Notes: a model not told the origin generated them from the letters alone. Positions 43,376 through 53,125 are shown, counted from the first letter of the stretch. The stretch: 64,000 nucleotides of DNA from DATKZS01 sp035527835 [NCBI: bacterium] (GCA_035527835.1 DATKZS010000005.1:13738-77737), one strand, 5' to 3'. Numbers and translations are program-made.

Positions 43376-44293
43376 ATGCCGATGATCCGCACTCCGGAGG
43401 AGCGTTTTCAGAACCTGCCCGGTTTCCCGTTCAAGCCGCACTACGTGGAGCTCAACGGGATGCGGGTGCATTACGTGGACGAGGGCTCGGGTGAGCCGGT
43501 GCTGTGCCTGCACGGCGAGCCGTCGTGGAGCTATCTTTACCGCAAGATGATTCCGCTGCTGGCCCGGGAGCGCCGCGTGGTGGCGCCGGACTTCATCGGC
43601 TTCGGCCGCTCCGACAAGTTCACTGAGCTAAGCGAATACACCTACAAGATGCACCGCGACACCATCATGGGCCTGATCGAGGCGCTCGGCCTCGACCGCA
43701 TCACGCTGGTGGTCCAGGACTGGGGCGGGTTGATCGGACTCCGCGTGGCGAGCCTGATGCCGGAGCGCTTTTCGCGCCTGGTCATCATGAACACCGGCCT
43801 GCCTACCGGCGAAGGCCCGCTGCCCGAGGGCTTCATCCATTGGCAAAATTACGTGAAGGCCACGCCGGACCTGCCCGTCGGTCAGATATTGCGCCACGGC
43901 TTTTTTGACCTCGATCCGCAAAACCCCGTCGGCAAAGGCGACTCCATGCCGGCGGAGGTGATGGCGGCCTACGACGCGCCTTTCCCCGGACCCGAATACA
44001 AGGCCGGCGCGCGCGCCTTTCCGCTGCTGGTCCCGGCCAAGACCACCGACCCCGCCGCGCCCGAGCTCAAGGCCGCCCAGCAATTCCTCAAGACCTGGAC
44101 CCGGCCCACCCTCATCATGTTCTCCGACCACGACCCCATCACCCGCGGCGGCAACCTCTACTTCCGCTTCATCGTGCCCGGGGCCAAGGACCACCCCGAA
44201 ATCCCTATCACCGGCGCCGGCCACTTCCTCCAAGAAGAAAAAGGCGAGGAACTGGCCGCCCACGTTCTCGCCTTCATGGCCCGCACTCCCTAA
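43376..44293 (+). CDS. Haloalkane dehalogenase-like alpha/beta hydrolase
   Basis: The 305-residue protein has the HLD-I pattern: LHGEPSWSYLYRKM (halide-binding Trp51), APDFIGFGRSDK, and the nucleophile Asp115 in VVQDWGGLIG. Candidate acid and base are in FSDHDPITRGG and ITGAGHFLQEE. It would convert haloalkanes to alcohols and halide. AAGGAG precedes ATG 43376. Since the nucleophile is Asp rather than Ser, esterase activity is unlikely. Members of the family also act on epoxides or have unknown substrates. The radical SAM gene ends 44 bases upstream, so they may share a transcript. Confidence 0.87.
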   Translation: MPMIRTPEERFQNLPGFPFKPHYVELNGMRVHYVDEGSGEPVLCLHGEPSWSYLYRKMIPLLARERRVVAPDFIGFGRSDKFTELSEYTYKMHRDTIMGLIEALGLDRITLVVQDWGGLIGLRVASLMPERFSRLVIMNTGLPTGEGPLPEGFIHWQNYVKATPDLPVGQILRHGFFDLDPQNPVGKGDSMPAEVMAAYDAPFPGPEYKAGARAFPLLVPAKTTDPAAPELKAAQQFLKTWTRPTLIMFSDHDPITRGGNLYFRFIVPGAKDHPEIPITGAGHFLQEEKGEELAAHVLAFMARTP

Positions 44294-44458
44294 ACATATG
44301 GCCGGCCACGGCCAATCCCGCCGCCTTTTTCCCGGGTGGCCCTTGACAGGTTCCCGACCCGGCCCGGGCGGCGCCGCGGGATTTGGCGGCCAACGCCTGA
44401 ATATTACTGCCGAATTTACAAAGCTGGCATAATTTATTCGCATCCGGCCATTTTTTTC

Positions 44459-44487
44459 TTGACAAATATATCTGGATTTGATATAAA
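44459..44487 (+). promoter_or_regulatory. Sigma-70-type promoter of the three-gene operon
   Basis: TTGACA (44459-44464), a 17-base spacer and TATAAA (44482-44487) are nearly ideal. The start would be near 44495, giving a leader of about 150 bases before the first start codon, which leaves room for control at RNA level. It is one of the best promoters in the window. Confidence 0.75.
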
Positions 44488-44647
44488 TATCTTCCGCGGC
44501 AAGCTATGGGGCGGGAGCGGGAGATGCCCGATCCTTTCATCGCTAGGTTTGTCGCCTCGATGGTTTGCCCCTCATGTCCGCAGCGGTTCGTTGCATTTTC
44601 ATGATTTAGGTTCAGGCCAACCCTTTCAAGGGATAGGAGGAACCAAA

Positions 44648-44821
44648 ATGGACGCGAACGACAAGCCCTTAATTGCCCTCCAGAAAAAATGCCGGATTGC
44701 CGGCTGCCTTAAAAGGCAGGCGCAAGACTCCTCCCCTATTGGTAACCAGAAATTAAAGTCGAGCAAGGTTATGGAGTTGACCTGTTTATCCAACCATCAA
44801 ACCAAAGGAGGTCTCAGATGA
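44648..44821 (+). CDS. Small Cys-containing basic peptide, first gene of the operon
   Basis: The 57-residue frame begins at ATG 44648 with an excellent ribosome-binding site (ATAGGAGG, 7 bases upstream) and overlaps the next start codon (ATGA). It has Cys at 15, 20 and 46 and many Lys/Arg residues (LQKKCRIAGCLKRQ). No signal peptide or known family is seen. The strong promoter, the ribosome-binding site and coupling argue that it is really translated. It might be a peptide effector or product, or a leader peptide that controls the next genes. Confidence 0.55.
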   Translation: MDANDKPLIALQKKCRIAGCLKRQAQDSSPIGNQKLKSSKVMELTCLSNHQTKGGLR

Positions 44822-45231
44822 CGATCGCGCTTAAACCAGAGGACAAAGTACTGGTAAAGGTAACCATCGGAGGAAATACCAGGATCACGTGGCGGATTTA
44901 CATGCGACAGGCCGGTGGCGCCGATTTCGCAGTCTATGACTCGACGGTGCACAGCAACGTGGAACCAACCACCTGCGTTGACGTGACCGGATACCTGGTC
45001 CAAGGCGAAAATTCCATCCGGGTGGAGTTCGTAAACTATTTGCCAACTCCCGACCGGAAATATTTCGACAAGGCGGAGTTCTATGTGGGCCAGGAATGCA
45101 AAGAAACGGAGCTCAAAGGCAGCTATGAAAGATCGAGCCAGCAAGGCCACTATCCGGTATTTTCGACATCATATTTTCATGTTCAAAAGCCATCAGCCAA
45201 TCCCGACAGCATTTCAAAAGGAGAAGAATAA
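44818..45231 (+). CDS. 137-residue protein of unknown function, second gene of the operon
   Basis: The protein has no signal peptide or membrane segment. It looks beta-rich (VLVKVTIGGNTRITWRIY, YDSTVHSNVEP, ENSIRVEFVNYL) and ends in a polar tail (SISKGEE). It has two Cys residues, one in TTCVDVTGYL and one in VGQECKETEL. AAGGAGG lies before the ATG, which overlaps the first gene's stop; its own stop overlaps the start of the next gene (TAATG). I do not recognise the family. It may be a small beta-sandwich binding protein. Confidence 0.7.
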   Translation: MTIALKPEDKVLVKVTIGGNTRITWRIYMRQAGGADFAVYDSTVHSNVEPTTCVDVTGYLVQGENSIRVEFVNYLPTPDRKYFDKAEFYVGQECKETELKGSYERSSQQGHYPVFSTSYFHVQKPSANPDSISKGEE

Positions 45232-46697
45232 TGAAAAATACTTGCTTGATTCTATTCGCCGTAATTTTCGCGCTGCTGATGAGTGAGAAGTCAAAAGCGC
45301 AGAATGCTTCCGGTGATCAGGAAGTTATGGATTACGTAACAAACAATTGTTTAGGCAACGGTATTGTCGCTAATGATTGTTTTAAAAATGCGCCTCCGGA
45401 ACTTAAAAAGCGGAAAGATGTTTTAAAGCAGGAAATTTACGACCAGTATCTTGAAAAAGATCATATAGATATATTTATTGTGGATTATGGCTGTAACGGA
45501 GGCAAAATATCCATGAAAGAGTGCTACGGAAAACTTAGTTCGAGTTCGAAATCTTCCAAAGATGAAATCGCGCGTGAAGTCTATATCTTTTATTCAAACA
45601 ACCTTGAATATGTGGCCAAGGAAAAAAAAGAGGCAAAAAAGAAAATAGAACCGGAAGTCGAAGAGAAAGCCGACGAACAGGAAGCAAAAGACGTTGTCCG
45701 GAATCGGGTCAATTCTTCCTCAGGCAGCGATACAGGGGATGGCACGGCGGAGAAAGCGGAAACCACTCGTTCCATAGCCGCTGGCCTGGGCTATTCGAAC
45801 GAAGGCCAGCATATTACTATCAGTATTAATCCCTACGGCCTGCTTTCCGGCGATACGGCTGACAATTTCGCCTCATATTATAAATTGAGTTGCAGCACCT
45901 ACCTCAAAGAGTGTCCAGCGGGTTGGCCCGGTCCCATACCCTACTTCCTTTCCAGGACGCAGATTTCGTTTTCCGTTCCCACCCGTAAGGATCAGCCGGA
46001 CGTTACCAACCTGAGCGCGGCCATCAAATTCACCATATATGGCGACCGGGATCCGAGAAACGCAAATATTGATAAGATTCTCCTTGACAATCCCCCCCAA
46101 TATGACTCCCAACTTGGTCAAACAGTTGAAGAACGACTTGACAACGCGCTGAATGCTCGCAAGGTTTGGATAGAAGGAAAATATACTGACAGGATGGAAG
46201 ATATTGCCAATAGTTGGCTCATAACCTTGTCCTTCAACCGCTTCCCGCTCTCCTCGATTTACGACGGCGATTCCGCCACCGTTGATCTCAACGAGCCGAT
46301 GTGGATGGCGGTGCTGACCGCGGATAAAGGATTAGGTATTAAAAAAAGTGAGAGCCTCCTCGAACCCGAATGTAACCTCACCGGCAACCTTAAGTACCAG
46401 ATCAGCGAGTACCCGGAAAGGTCTCACGGCGACGGCATCGTGCAAAACAACCAGCGCCTGCTGGTGGACGCCTCCATGACGGCGCAATGGCCGAGGCTCT
46501 TGTTAAGCGTTGACCTTGAAGGCGATTGGGACATGGAATCGGACGATGACACCTATACCATCTCCGAGGTGTTTACGGCCCCCATCAACGATAATACCAA
46601 AGCCATGTTGACCTTTAAACAGAAAGAGGGAGAGCCGAACCAGACGATTATCGGATTGGAAATGGACGCCAAAAAATATCAACTGCCTATTAAATAA
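45231..46697 (+). CDS. Secreted protein of unknown function, third gene of the operon
   Basis: The 488-residue protein has a signal peptide (MKNTCLILFAVIFALLMSEK). The N-terminal region (about 30-130) holds two similar Cys pairs (VTNNCLGNG...VANDCF and VDYGCNGG...MKECYG), suggesting a duplicated small domain. A charged Lys/Glu linker (VAKEKKEAKKKIEPEVEE) follows, then a Ser/Gly/Asp segment. The last 300 residues are beta-rich and could be an outer-membrane or secreted barrel-like domain. AAGGAGAAGAATA lies before the ATG. The gene is AT-richer than its neighbours. No known family is recognised. Confidence 0.75.
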   Translation: MKNTCLILFAVIFALLMSEKSKAQNASGDQEVMDYVTNNCLGNGIVANDCFKNAPPELKKRKDVLKQEIYDQYLEKDHIDIFIVDYGCNGGKISMKECYGKLSSSSKSSKDEIAREVYIFYSNNLEYVAKEKKEAKKKIEPEVEEKADEQEAKDVVRNRVNSSSGSDTGDGTAEKAETTRSIAAGLGYSNEGQHITISINPYGLLSGDTADNFASYYKLSCSTYLKECPAGWPGPIPYFLSRTQISFSVPTRKDQPDVTNLSAAIKFTIYGDRDPRNANIDKILLDNPPQYDSQLGQTVEERLDNALNARKVWIEGKYTDRMEDIANSWLITLSFNRFPLSSIYDGDSATVDLNEPMWMAVLTADKGLGIKKSESLLEPECNLTGNLKYQISEYPERSHGDGIVQNNQRLLVDASMTAQWPRLLLSVDLEGDWDMESDDDTYTISEVFTAPINDNTKAMLTFKQKEGEPNQTIIGLEMDAKKYQLPIK

Positions 46698-46850
46698 CGC
46701 CGGCGGAGAAGCATTGCAGTTGGGCATTAAGAATTCCGATTATCATAATAAACATGCGCGGGACCATAGATCACGAAGGCTGAGGGCTGATCTGCAACGC
46801 TCACTATGAATATTATCGGCGACGAACATGGATCCCCGCTTTGCGGGAAC

Positions 46851-47921
46851 TCACCTCCCCGTTGCAATCTCCGCGATCTTCCAGCCCGCGCCGGCCGGGA
46901 CGAGAGAGATGAAGCGCGTGTTCTCGCCCAGGTCCCAGCCGCCCGACTGGTCGCCGGACTTGGGCACCGCGTAGATCACCGCCTTGAACAGGGGCCGGCC
47001 CTCGGTCCACTTTCTCGGGTCTTCCTGGAAGACCGACACCGCCCGCACCGCCGAAAGCCCCTTGAAGCTCTGCTTCCACATGTCCCGCGTCTGCTTGTTG
47101 CCCGCGAGCGCGGGGTCCATCATGGAAAGGCCCGCGTCATACTTGCCCTGGTCCATGGCCTCGAAAAACCCGAAAATGAACCGGGCCATCTTGAAACGCT
47201 CGCTGTTCTTGGCCAGCGGCCGCCCTCTCGCCGCCTCCGGCGCGATCTCCGTGCCCTTATAATCCCGGATGCTGATGACCTTGCCGCTCAAGCCGTCCAC
47301 CGTGAAGAGCGTCTGGGTGGAGGCCGCCAGGCAATCCCACGTTGCCTGGCCCCGGAAACGCTGGTAGCTGTTCTCCACGATGTAAACGCACAGCGGCGTC
47401 TCCCACTCCGAACCGCCCGATTTATGGATGGCGCGGGCCGCGTCCTGAAGCGTCACCTTCGGCGCCTTGGCCGGAAGGTCGTCGGGCACCGGGATCTCGC
47501 GGACCACGTGGGTCTGCTCCTTGGCCTCCGTGATCCGGCCGTACTTGATGAGCGCGATAAAGGTCTTGTCGTCGCCGGGGTTCGCGTAGATCAAGCTCCA
47601 GGACCACGCCAGGTCGTTGTCCCCTGCGCGCAGGTCCGGGCTCGTCGGCATGATGTACCACAGCACCGCGTCCGAGCGCCATTTCCTGGCCTCCTTGTAC
47701 GCCAGGGCCGCGGCCTCCCCCGTGGTCAGCTCCGGCAAATCGCCGCGGTCCCGGCCCGCGGACTCGGCCCTGCTATTATCGCCCCGGTCCGGCGCCGCCG
47801 CCTCGGTGGATTCGTCCCCCGCCTCCTCCGCATCCTGTTTGGTGCAGCCGGACAGGATCAGGGCAAAAATGAAAATGAAGGCGAGGACGGTCTTTCTGAA
47901 GACGGGAGTACTGATACACAT
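46851..47921 (-). CDS. Lipoprotein of unknown function
   Basis: The 356-residue protein has a clear lipoprotein signal (FIFIFALILSGC). An acidic linker follows (AEEAGDESTEAAAPDRGD). Two regions with weak internal similarity come next: one around EAAALAYKEARKWRSDA and one around LQDAARAIHKSGGS, PepSY-like or otherwise. The last 130 residues (FGFFEAMDQGKYDAGLSMMD, AVSVFQEDPRKW) resemble small NTF2-like or DUF4878-like domains, but I cannot confirm this. AGGAGGG precedes the ATG. It is convergent with the unknown operon and divergent from the acyltransferase gene. Confidence 0.75.
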   Translation of the reverse strand: MCISTPVFRKTVLAFIFIFALILSGCTKQDAEEAGDESTEAAAPDRGDNSRAESAGRDRGDLPELTTGEAAALAYKEARKWRSDAVLWYIMPTSPDLRAGDNDLAWSWSLIYANPGDDKTFIALIKYGRITEAKEQTHVVREIPVPDDLPAKAPKVTLQDAARAIHKSGGSEWETPLCVYIVENSYQRFRGQATWDCLAASTQTLFTVDGLSGKVISIRDYKGTEIAPEAARGRPLAKNSERFKMARFIFGFFEAMDQGKYDAGLSMMDPALAGNKQTRDMWKQSFKGLSAVRAVSVFQEDPRKWTEGRPLFKAVIYAVPKSGDQSGGWDLGENTRFISLVPAGAGWKIAEIATGR

Positions 47922-48064
47922 CTTCTTTCCCTCCTTGGAACTGCTATTTCAGGAAGTAAAGCAAGCAGCGGATTACTGAATTGATTATATCATGGCCCAT
48001 CGCGCTCGCCAGCCGCGGCCGACAAAGTCGCATGGGCCGGGTTTCATGATAAAATGATGGGGCA

Positions 48065-48772
48065 ATGAGTTCAGGGCGGCCAGACGGCGCGGCGCCGGGC
48101 GTTTCCGAGTATGTATCGTTGGCGCACGGGAGCTTGGCGGGCTGGTTCCGGGACGCGATGATTGACGCGGCGTCGTGGGTGCCGGGGCTTGCCGGCATCG
48201 GTTTGCGCGCGGCGTGGGACCGGCTGTGGATCAAGGGCTCGGGCCGGTTCGCCATGGAGCGCGGGGTGCGGGTGCGGGGGGCGGAATACATCACGATTCA
48301 CGGCGGCGTGTACCTGGACCAGGGCGTATATCTGCACGGGCGGCCGGGCGGGCTTGAGATCGGCGCCGGGACCAGGGTGATGCGGGGCGCGGTTCTTCAC
48401 GTATATAATTTCCGGGGGCTGCCGAACGCCGGCATCCGGATCGGCGGGAGATGCGTGATCGGGTTGAACTGCGTGATCACCGGTCAGGGCGGGGTGGAGC
48501 TGGGCGACGACGTGATCCTGGCGCCGGGCGCGATGGTCCTGCCGGTGGACCACGTTCATGAAGACGCCGGGCGTCCCATCCGGGAGCAGGGTCTCAGCGC
48601 GCGCGGGATCAAGATCGAGAGCGGCGCGTGGATCGGCGCGGGCGCCATCATCCTCGACGGCGTGACCGTGGGCTCGAACGCGGTGGTGGGCGCGGGGTCG
48701 GTGGTGACGCGCGACGTCGAGGCGGGAACGGTGGTTGCGGGCAACCCGGCGCGGCCGGTCAAGGAAATTTAG
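48065..48772 (+). CDS. Left-handed beta-helix acyltransferase
   Basis: The 235-residue protein has hexapeptide repeats from about residue 75 (IGAGTRVMRGAVLHV, GIRIGGRCVIGLNCVITG, IGAGAIILDGVTVGSNAVVG) and ends with VVAGNPARPVKEI. This is the maltose/galactoside O-acetyltransferase-like family. The His in VDHVHEDAGRPI is the expected catalytic region. It probably acetylates a sugar, such as part of an exopolysaccharide or lipopolysaccharide. The N-terminal 70 residues are less typical. The gene stands alone. Confidence 0.88.
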   Translation: MSSGRPDGAAPGVSEYVSLAHGSLAGWFRDAMIDAASWVPGLAGIGLRAAWDRLWIKGSGRFAMERGVRVRGAEYITIHGGVYLDQGVYLHGRPGGLEIGAGTRVMRGAVLHVYNFRGLPNAGIRIGGRCVIGLNCVITGQGGVELGDDVILAPGAMVLPVDHVHEDAGRPIREQGLSARGIKIESGAWIGAGAIILDGVTVGSNAVVGAGSVVTRDVEAGTVVAGNPARPVKEI

Positions 48773-48969
48773 GCCAGCAGGCCTCGTTTCGCGGTCCACG
48801 CCATCCTTTCCAGCCAATGCCTATGTTCCATCGCTCCGTATCCTCCATCCCTTGACATCCCACGACCGGAATGCTATTGATTATTGCATAGTATATGAGA
48901 CAAGCGCTGGCAGGCCCGGAACCCGGCGCCGGGCCCAGGATAGACTCGCCCCATGGAGGAAAGGATAAT

Positions 48970-51330
48970 ATGAGGACAATGGCGCGGCTGGCCTTGCTGT
49001 TTTTTCTCTGTGCCCTCCCCTTGACCCTGCATGCCCAGGAGCCCCTTTCCGGAGACACGCTGCAGAAATTGAAGGCGGCCACGGTCTATCTGGAACTGGA
49101 CTCCATGGGATTTCAGGGCAGCGGCTCCGGGTTTTTATTTTATAAAGACGGCTATACCGGTTACGTGGTGACGAACGCTCACGTGATTTTTGATCCCTCC
49201 CCGGAGCTCCGGCGCGTCAATGTTATTTTCAACAGCGGCGAGTCCAACGAGCTCACGATCGAGAACGCCAAGGTCCTGTGCGAGGACCGGGTTACGGACC
49301 TCGCGGTTCTGGAGATCAGGGCGCGCGGCCTGCCCGAGCCGATCAATTATCTGGCCCCTGTAAACATCCAGGAGACCATGCCCGTTTACATCCTGGGATT
49401 CCCCTTCGGCGAGATGCTTTCGCTCAATGAGCGCAATCCCTCGATCACGATCAGCCGCGGCTCGGTCTCCAGTATCCGCACCGATGACCATGGCCGCACC
49501 ATCGCGGTGCAGATAGACGGCGACCTCAACCCCGGCAATTCGGGAGGGCCCATTGTGGACCAGCGCGGAGCTTTGATCGGCATCGCCGCCGCCAAGGTGG
49601 CAACCACGCAGATCGGATTCGCCATCCCCGCGCCAGAGCTGGCCACCCTGATGCAGGGCCGGGTGAAGGGGATCGGCATCAACGAGGTCAGCCGTGAGCC
49701 GGGCCGCGTGATCTTGAAGGCCGAGATAAAGCTGCTCGATCCGATGCACCAGTTGTCCCAGGTCTCCATTTTCATCGGGCGCAAGGACGAATTCGGCCCC
49801 GGCCTCAGCATTTCCGAACCTGACTCGAGACCCGAGCTCGCCGCGCGGATGGAGGAGTTTCACGCAACCATCGCCGACCAATCCGCGGACGTGAACCTCA
49901 TACTGAGTGCGGACCCGGAAATCGGCCAGGACATCAATTATATGTTCATGATCAAATACACCCGCAAGGACGGCTCGTTCATCTATACGGAACCGTCCGA
50001 CTATCAGGCCTCATTTCAGGCGGAATCGAAAATTCCGATGAAGGCCGATCTGGACAACAACATCAAGGCCCATAAACCTTTCGACGGAATGATTACCTAC
50101 ACCCTCCCCTCCACCATCAACGACCTTACGGAGGGAGCGGGCGGCCGTTACCTGGTGCTCCATCTCAACAAAATCCGCAAGCTGGCCGTCTTTGACGTGA
50201 ACGAGCTCAAGATTGTGCGCTACATCCCCTTGGCCCAGGACAATGTCCTGTTCGCGGCCGGCGCCACCAAACTGGTGGTGATCTCGGTGGACAACAACAT
50301 CATCCAGCGCTTCGACCTGGCCAGCGGTAAAAAGGAATTAACGGCCAAGCTGCCTATAAACGGAGTGGTCAAGAACATTGCGATGGGCTCCCTCACTGAT
50401 GGCCCTATGCTGATGCTCAGGGCTCGGGGAACGGAACCTCTCGACAATACCACATTCAACTTCTTTGATATCGTGCGCAACAGAATTGCCGGCAAGGACA
50501 TCAAAACGTATTACAGCAGTTACCGCGACTTCGTGCATATTCGAGCCTCCGCTGACGGCCTTACCTACGGCCTGTGGCACACCAGCGGATCTCCATCCGG
50601 ACTGGCTACCATTTTCCTGGCCGGAGGAAAAGCCTATGTTTATTATGAACACGACTCCGTGGGCACCGTGGTCCCTGGACCCGACGGCCGTTTTATTTAC
50701 ACCTGGAGCGGCATTTTTACTCCGGAATTGAAAAATATCATGCCCGGCCTGGAAAAGAACCGCATGTATCTGCCCGCCAATTCGGGCAATTTTTTCTTGG
50801 GACTAAAAGGCCCGGAGAGGGGATCAAAAGATCCAGACTTCGACCTCTCATTCTATGTCAATGGAGACGAGAGGCCGCTCACCCAAATCAAGGTCAGCGA
50901 AAAGTTCCCTAATGCCAACATGTGGATCAAGACCTACTTCACGCTGGATAAAAGATTTCATTTTGTTCCGGACGCCAACCTGATCTTAATGGTCCCCGAA
51001 TCCAACGATAAAATCGTGATCCAATACTTTAACATCATGGACAGCCTGGAGGCATCCGGCTTGGATTACTTGTTCGTGGCCTCCGCTCCACAGCCGGACG
51101 CTAAGAGGGGTGAAAAGTATGAGTATAATCTCGACGTCAAATCCAAGAGAGGGGGCGTCACATATTCGCTGGACTCCGGTCCGGAGGGCATGAAAATCTC
51201 CAAGAAGGGAATGATCTCATGGCCGGTACCCAAAGATTACGAAGCCCCCGGAGAAGAATTCATTATCATCTCAATCTCCGATACTTCCGAGCAGCAGATT
51301 TTTCATACCTTTAAAATCGCTGTCAGGTAG
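48970..51330 (+). CDS. HtrA-like trypsin-type protease with long C-terminal beta domains
   Basis: The 786-residue protein has a signal peptide (ALLFFLCALPLTLHAQ) and a trypsin-like domain with a complete triad: His71 in TNAHVIF, Asp110 in TDLAVLEI and Ser191 in NPGNSGGPI. No PDZ domain follows. Residues about 340-680 are beta-rich and propeller-like (YLVLHLNKIRKLAVFDVNEL, NIIQRFDLASGKKEL). The last 90 residues look like a cadherin/He_PIG-type Ig fold (KRGEKYEYNLDVKSKRGG). A periplasmic or surface quality-control or processing role is inferred. GAGGAAAGG precedes ATG 48970. Confidence 0.82.
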   Translation: MRTMARLALLFFLCALPLTLHAQEPLSGDTLQKLKAATVYLELDSMGFQGSGSGFLFYKDGYTGYVVTNAHVIFDPSPELRRVNVIFNSGESNELTIENAKVLCEDRVTDLAVLEIRARGLPEPINYLAPVNIQETMPVYILGFPFGEMLSLNERNPSITISRGSVSSIRTDDHGRTIAVQIDGDLNPGNSGGPIVDQRGALIGIAAAKVATTQIGFAIPAPELATLMQGRVKGIGINEVSREPGRVILKAEIKLLDPMHQLSQVSIFIGRKDEFGPGLSISEPDSRPELAARMEEFHATIADQSADVNLILSADPEIGQDINYMFMIKYTRKDGSFIYTEPSDYQASFQAESKIPMKADLDNNIKAHKPFDGMITYTLPSTINDLTEGAGGRYLVLHLNKIRKLAVFDVNELKIVRYIPLAQDNVLFAAGATKLVVISVDNNIIQRFDLASGKKELTAKLPINGVVKNIAMGSLTDGPMLMLRARGTEPLDNTTFNFFDIVRNRIAGKDIKTYYSSYRDFVHIRASADGLTYGLWHTSGSPSGLATIFLAGGKAYVYYEHDSVGTVVPGPDGRFIYTWSGIFTPELKNIMPGLEKNRMYLPANSGNFFLGLKGPERGSKDPDFDLSFYVNGDERPLTQIKVSEKFPNANMWIKTYFTLDKRFHFVPDANLILMVPESNDKIVIQYFNIMDSLEASGLDYLFVASAPQPDAKRGEKYEYNLDVKSKRGGVTYSLDSGPEGMKISKKGMISWPVPKDYEAPGEEFIIISISDTSEQQIFHTFKIAVR

Positions 51331-51399
51331 AATTCCCGCCAGGCCAGGCAGTTCCCGGAGATGCAGCTTAACCTCAATGGAAGCGGGAGAGTAACCTCA

Positions 51400-52992
51400 A
51401 TGCAAAGGATTGTCAGGACACTATGGCCTACGCTGCTGGCGCTGGCGCTGCTGGCGGCAGGGCTTGGGTGTCATGGCCAGAACAGCTCTTCGGAGCAGGC
51501 CGCTCCGATTGCAGCAGAGCGAGCCGGAGAGTCCGCGACGGCGGCGCCCATCAACCTCACCATCCTTTTCTTCAACGACCTGCACGGGCACCTCATGCCG
51601 TTCACGGTGAAGAAGGACGACGGGAGCAGGGCGGAGGTCGGAGGCATCGCGCGCATCGCCGCGCTCGCAAATATGATCCGGGCGGAGAACGAGAAGAAGG
51701 GCGCGAAGACGCTCACGCTGGTGGCGGGCGACATCCTGCAGGGCACGCCCATGTCCACGGTTTTCCACGGCCGGCCGGACGTGGAGGCGCTGAACATGAT
51801 GGGCGTCGGGGCCATGACCGTGGGCAACCACGAGTTCGACTTCGGGCTCGACAACTTCCTGGCCCGTAAGGACCAGGCCAAATTCCCGTTCATCAGCTCG
51901 AACATTGTCTGGCGCGACACCGGCAAGCTGGTCTGCGCTCCGTCGGCGTCATTCCCGCTCGGCCCCGGCCTCGAGCTCACCGTGATCGGCGCCACCACCA
52001 TGCAGCTCCTTTATACCACCAAGCCCGAGAACGTCGAGAAGCTGAACGTCATTGACACGGTGAAGAGCGTGAAGCACGAATACGACAAGGCCGGCGCCAA
52101 GGGCCCGGTCCTGCTGCTCTCGCACAACCGCGCGGCGGACGACGAGGCCATCGCCCGGGCCGTGCCCGGCCTGATCGCCGTGATCGGCGGCCACGACCAG
52201 ATCCTGCTCACCCCGAAAAAGATGGTCGGCGACGTGCCCGTGTTCCAGGCGTTCGAGAAGGGCAAGTACCTGGGCCGGGCGGAATTCGCGATAGATCCGG
52301 CCACGAAGAAGGCGGCGCTCCTTGACTGGAGCTACATCGCGATCACGGCGGAGCTGGCGGAGGACCCGGCGGTGGCCAAAATGATCGAGACCTATCGCTC
52401 CCAGCTCGACGCGCGGTTCAAGGAGGTCATCGGCGCCTCGGCGGTGTTCATGGACGGCGAGCGCGAGCGCATCCGCTACGAGGAGACGAACCTCGGCGAT
52501 TTCGCGGCCGACATCATGCGCGAGCACACGGGCGCCCAGGTGGCGCTGCTGAACGCGGGATCGCTCCGGGCGAGCATTGACGAGGGGCCGGTCACGGTGG
52601 AGACCGTGTTCAAGGTCATGCCCTACGAGAACGAGGTGGTGAAAATCGTCCTCAGCGGCGGCGAGATCAAGTCCGTGCTCGCCCGCGCGGTCATGGGCAC
52701 GCGCGCGGACGAGGACGGCGGGTTCCTCCACGTCTCCGGCCTCTCCTTCAAAATCCGCGGCAAAACGCCCGAAGACATCATGATCGGCGGCGCTCCCCTC
52801 GATCCGGCCAAGACCTACTCCGTCGCCATCACCGACTTCATGGCCGCGGGCGGCGACGGCTATAAAATATTCACCGCCAGGCCCGCGCTCAAGACCGGCT
52901 CGCCGCTGCGGGAGCTGATCGTGGACACCATCCGGTCGCGGGGCACGGTGGACGCGAAGAAGGACGGGAGGATTACGAGGATGGCTGATTAG
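51400..52992 (+). CDS. 5'-nucleotidase / UshA-like metallophosphatase lipoprotein
   Basis: The 530-residue protein has a lipobox (LAAGLGC). The N-terminal metallophosphatase domain shows FFNDLHGHL, VAGDILQGTP, VGNHEFDFG and GGHDQ. The C-terminal 5'-nucleotidase domain shows NLGDFAADIMREHTGAQVAL, NAGSLRASID and FMAAGGDGY. These are the full set of UshA/CD73-type motifs. It releases phosphate from extracytoplasmic nucleotides. ATG 51400 has GGGAGAG upstream; a frame from 51361 is possible. It follows the HtrA-like gene closely on the same strand. Confidence 0.9.
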   Translation: MQRIVRTLWPTLLALALLAAGLGCHGQNSSSEQAAPIAAERAGESATAAPINLTILFFNDLHGHLMPFTVKKDDGSRAEVGGIARIAALANMIRAENEKKGAKTLTLVAGDILQGTPMSTVFHGRPDVEALNMMGVGAMTVGNHEFDFGLDNFLARKDQAKFPFISSNIVWRDTGKLVCAPSASFPLGPGLELTVIGATTMQLLYTTKPENVEKLNVIDTVKSVKHEYDKAGAKGPVLLLSHNRAADDEAIARAVPGLIAVIGGHDQILLTPKKMVGDVPVFQAFEKGKYLGRAEFAIDPATKKAALLDWSYIAITAELAEDPAVAKMIETYRSQLDARFKEVIGASAVFMDGERERIRYEETNLGDFAADIMREHTGAQVALLNAGSLRASIDEGPVTVETVFKVMPYENEVVKIVLSGGEIKSVLARAVMGTRADEDGGFLHVSGLSFKIRGKTPEDIMIGGAPLDPAKTYSVAITDFMAAGGDGYKIFTARPALKTGSPLRELIVDTIRSRGTVDAKKDGRITRMAD

Positions 52993-53125
52993 CTCAAGGA
53001 TTCGGTTATTCTGTCCGCGACTATCTCTTTGCAATGTGCCTGAATGAAAATAATGCTGCTCGATGATGCCTGCCTAAATCCACCGCCTAGAACAAGAAAA
53101 AAACAGGCGACTCTCGCTAATAAAA

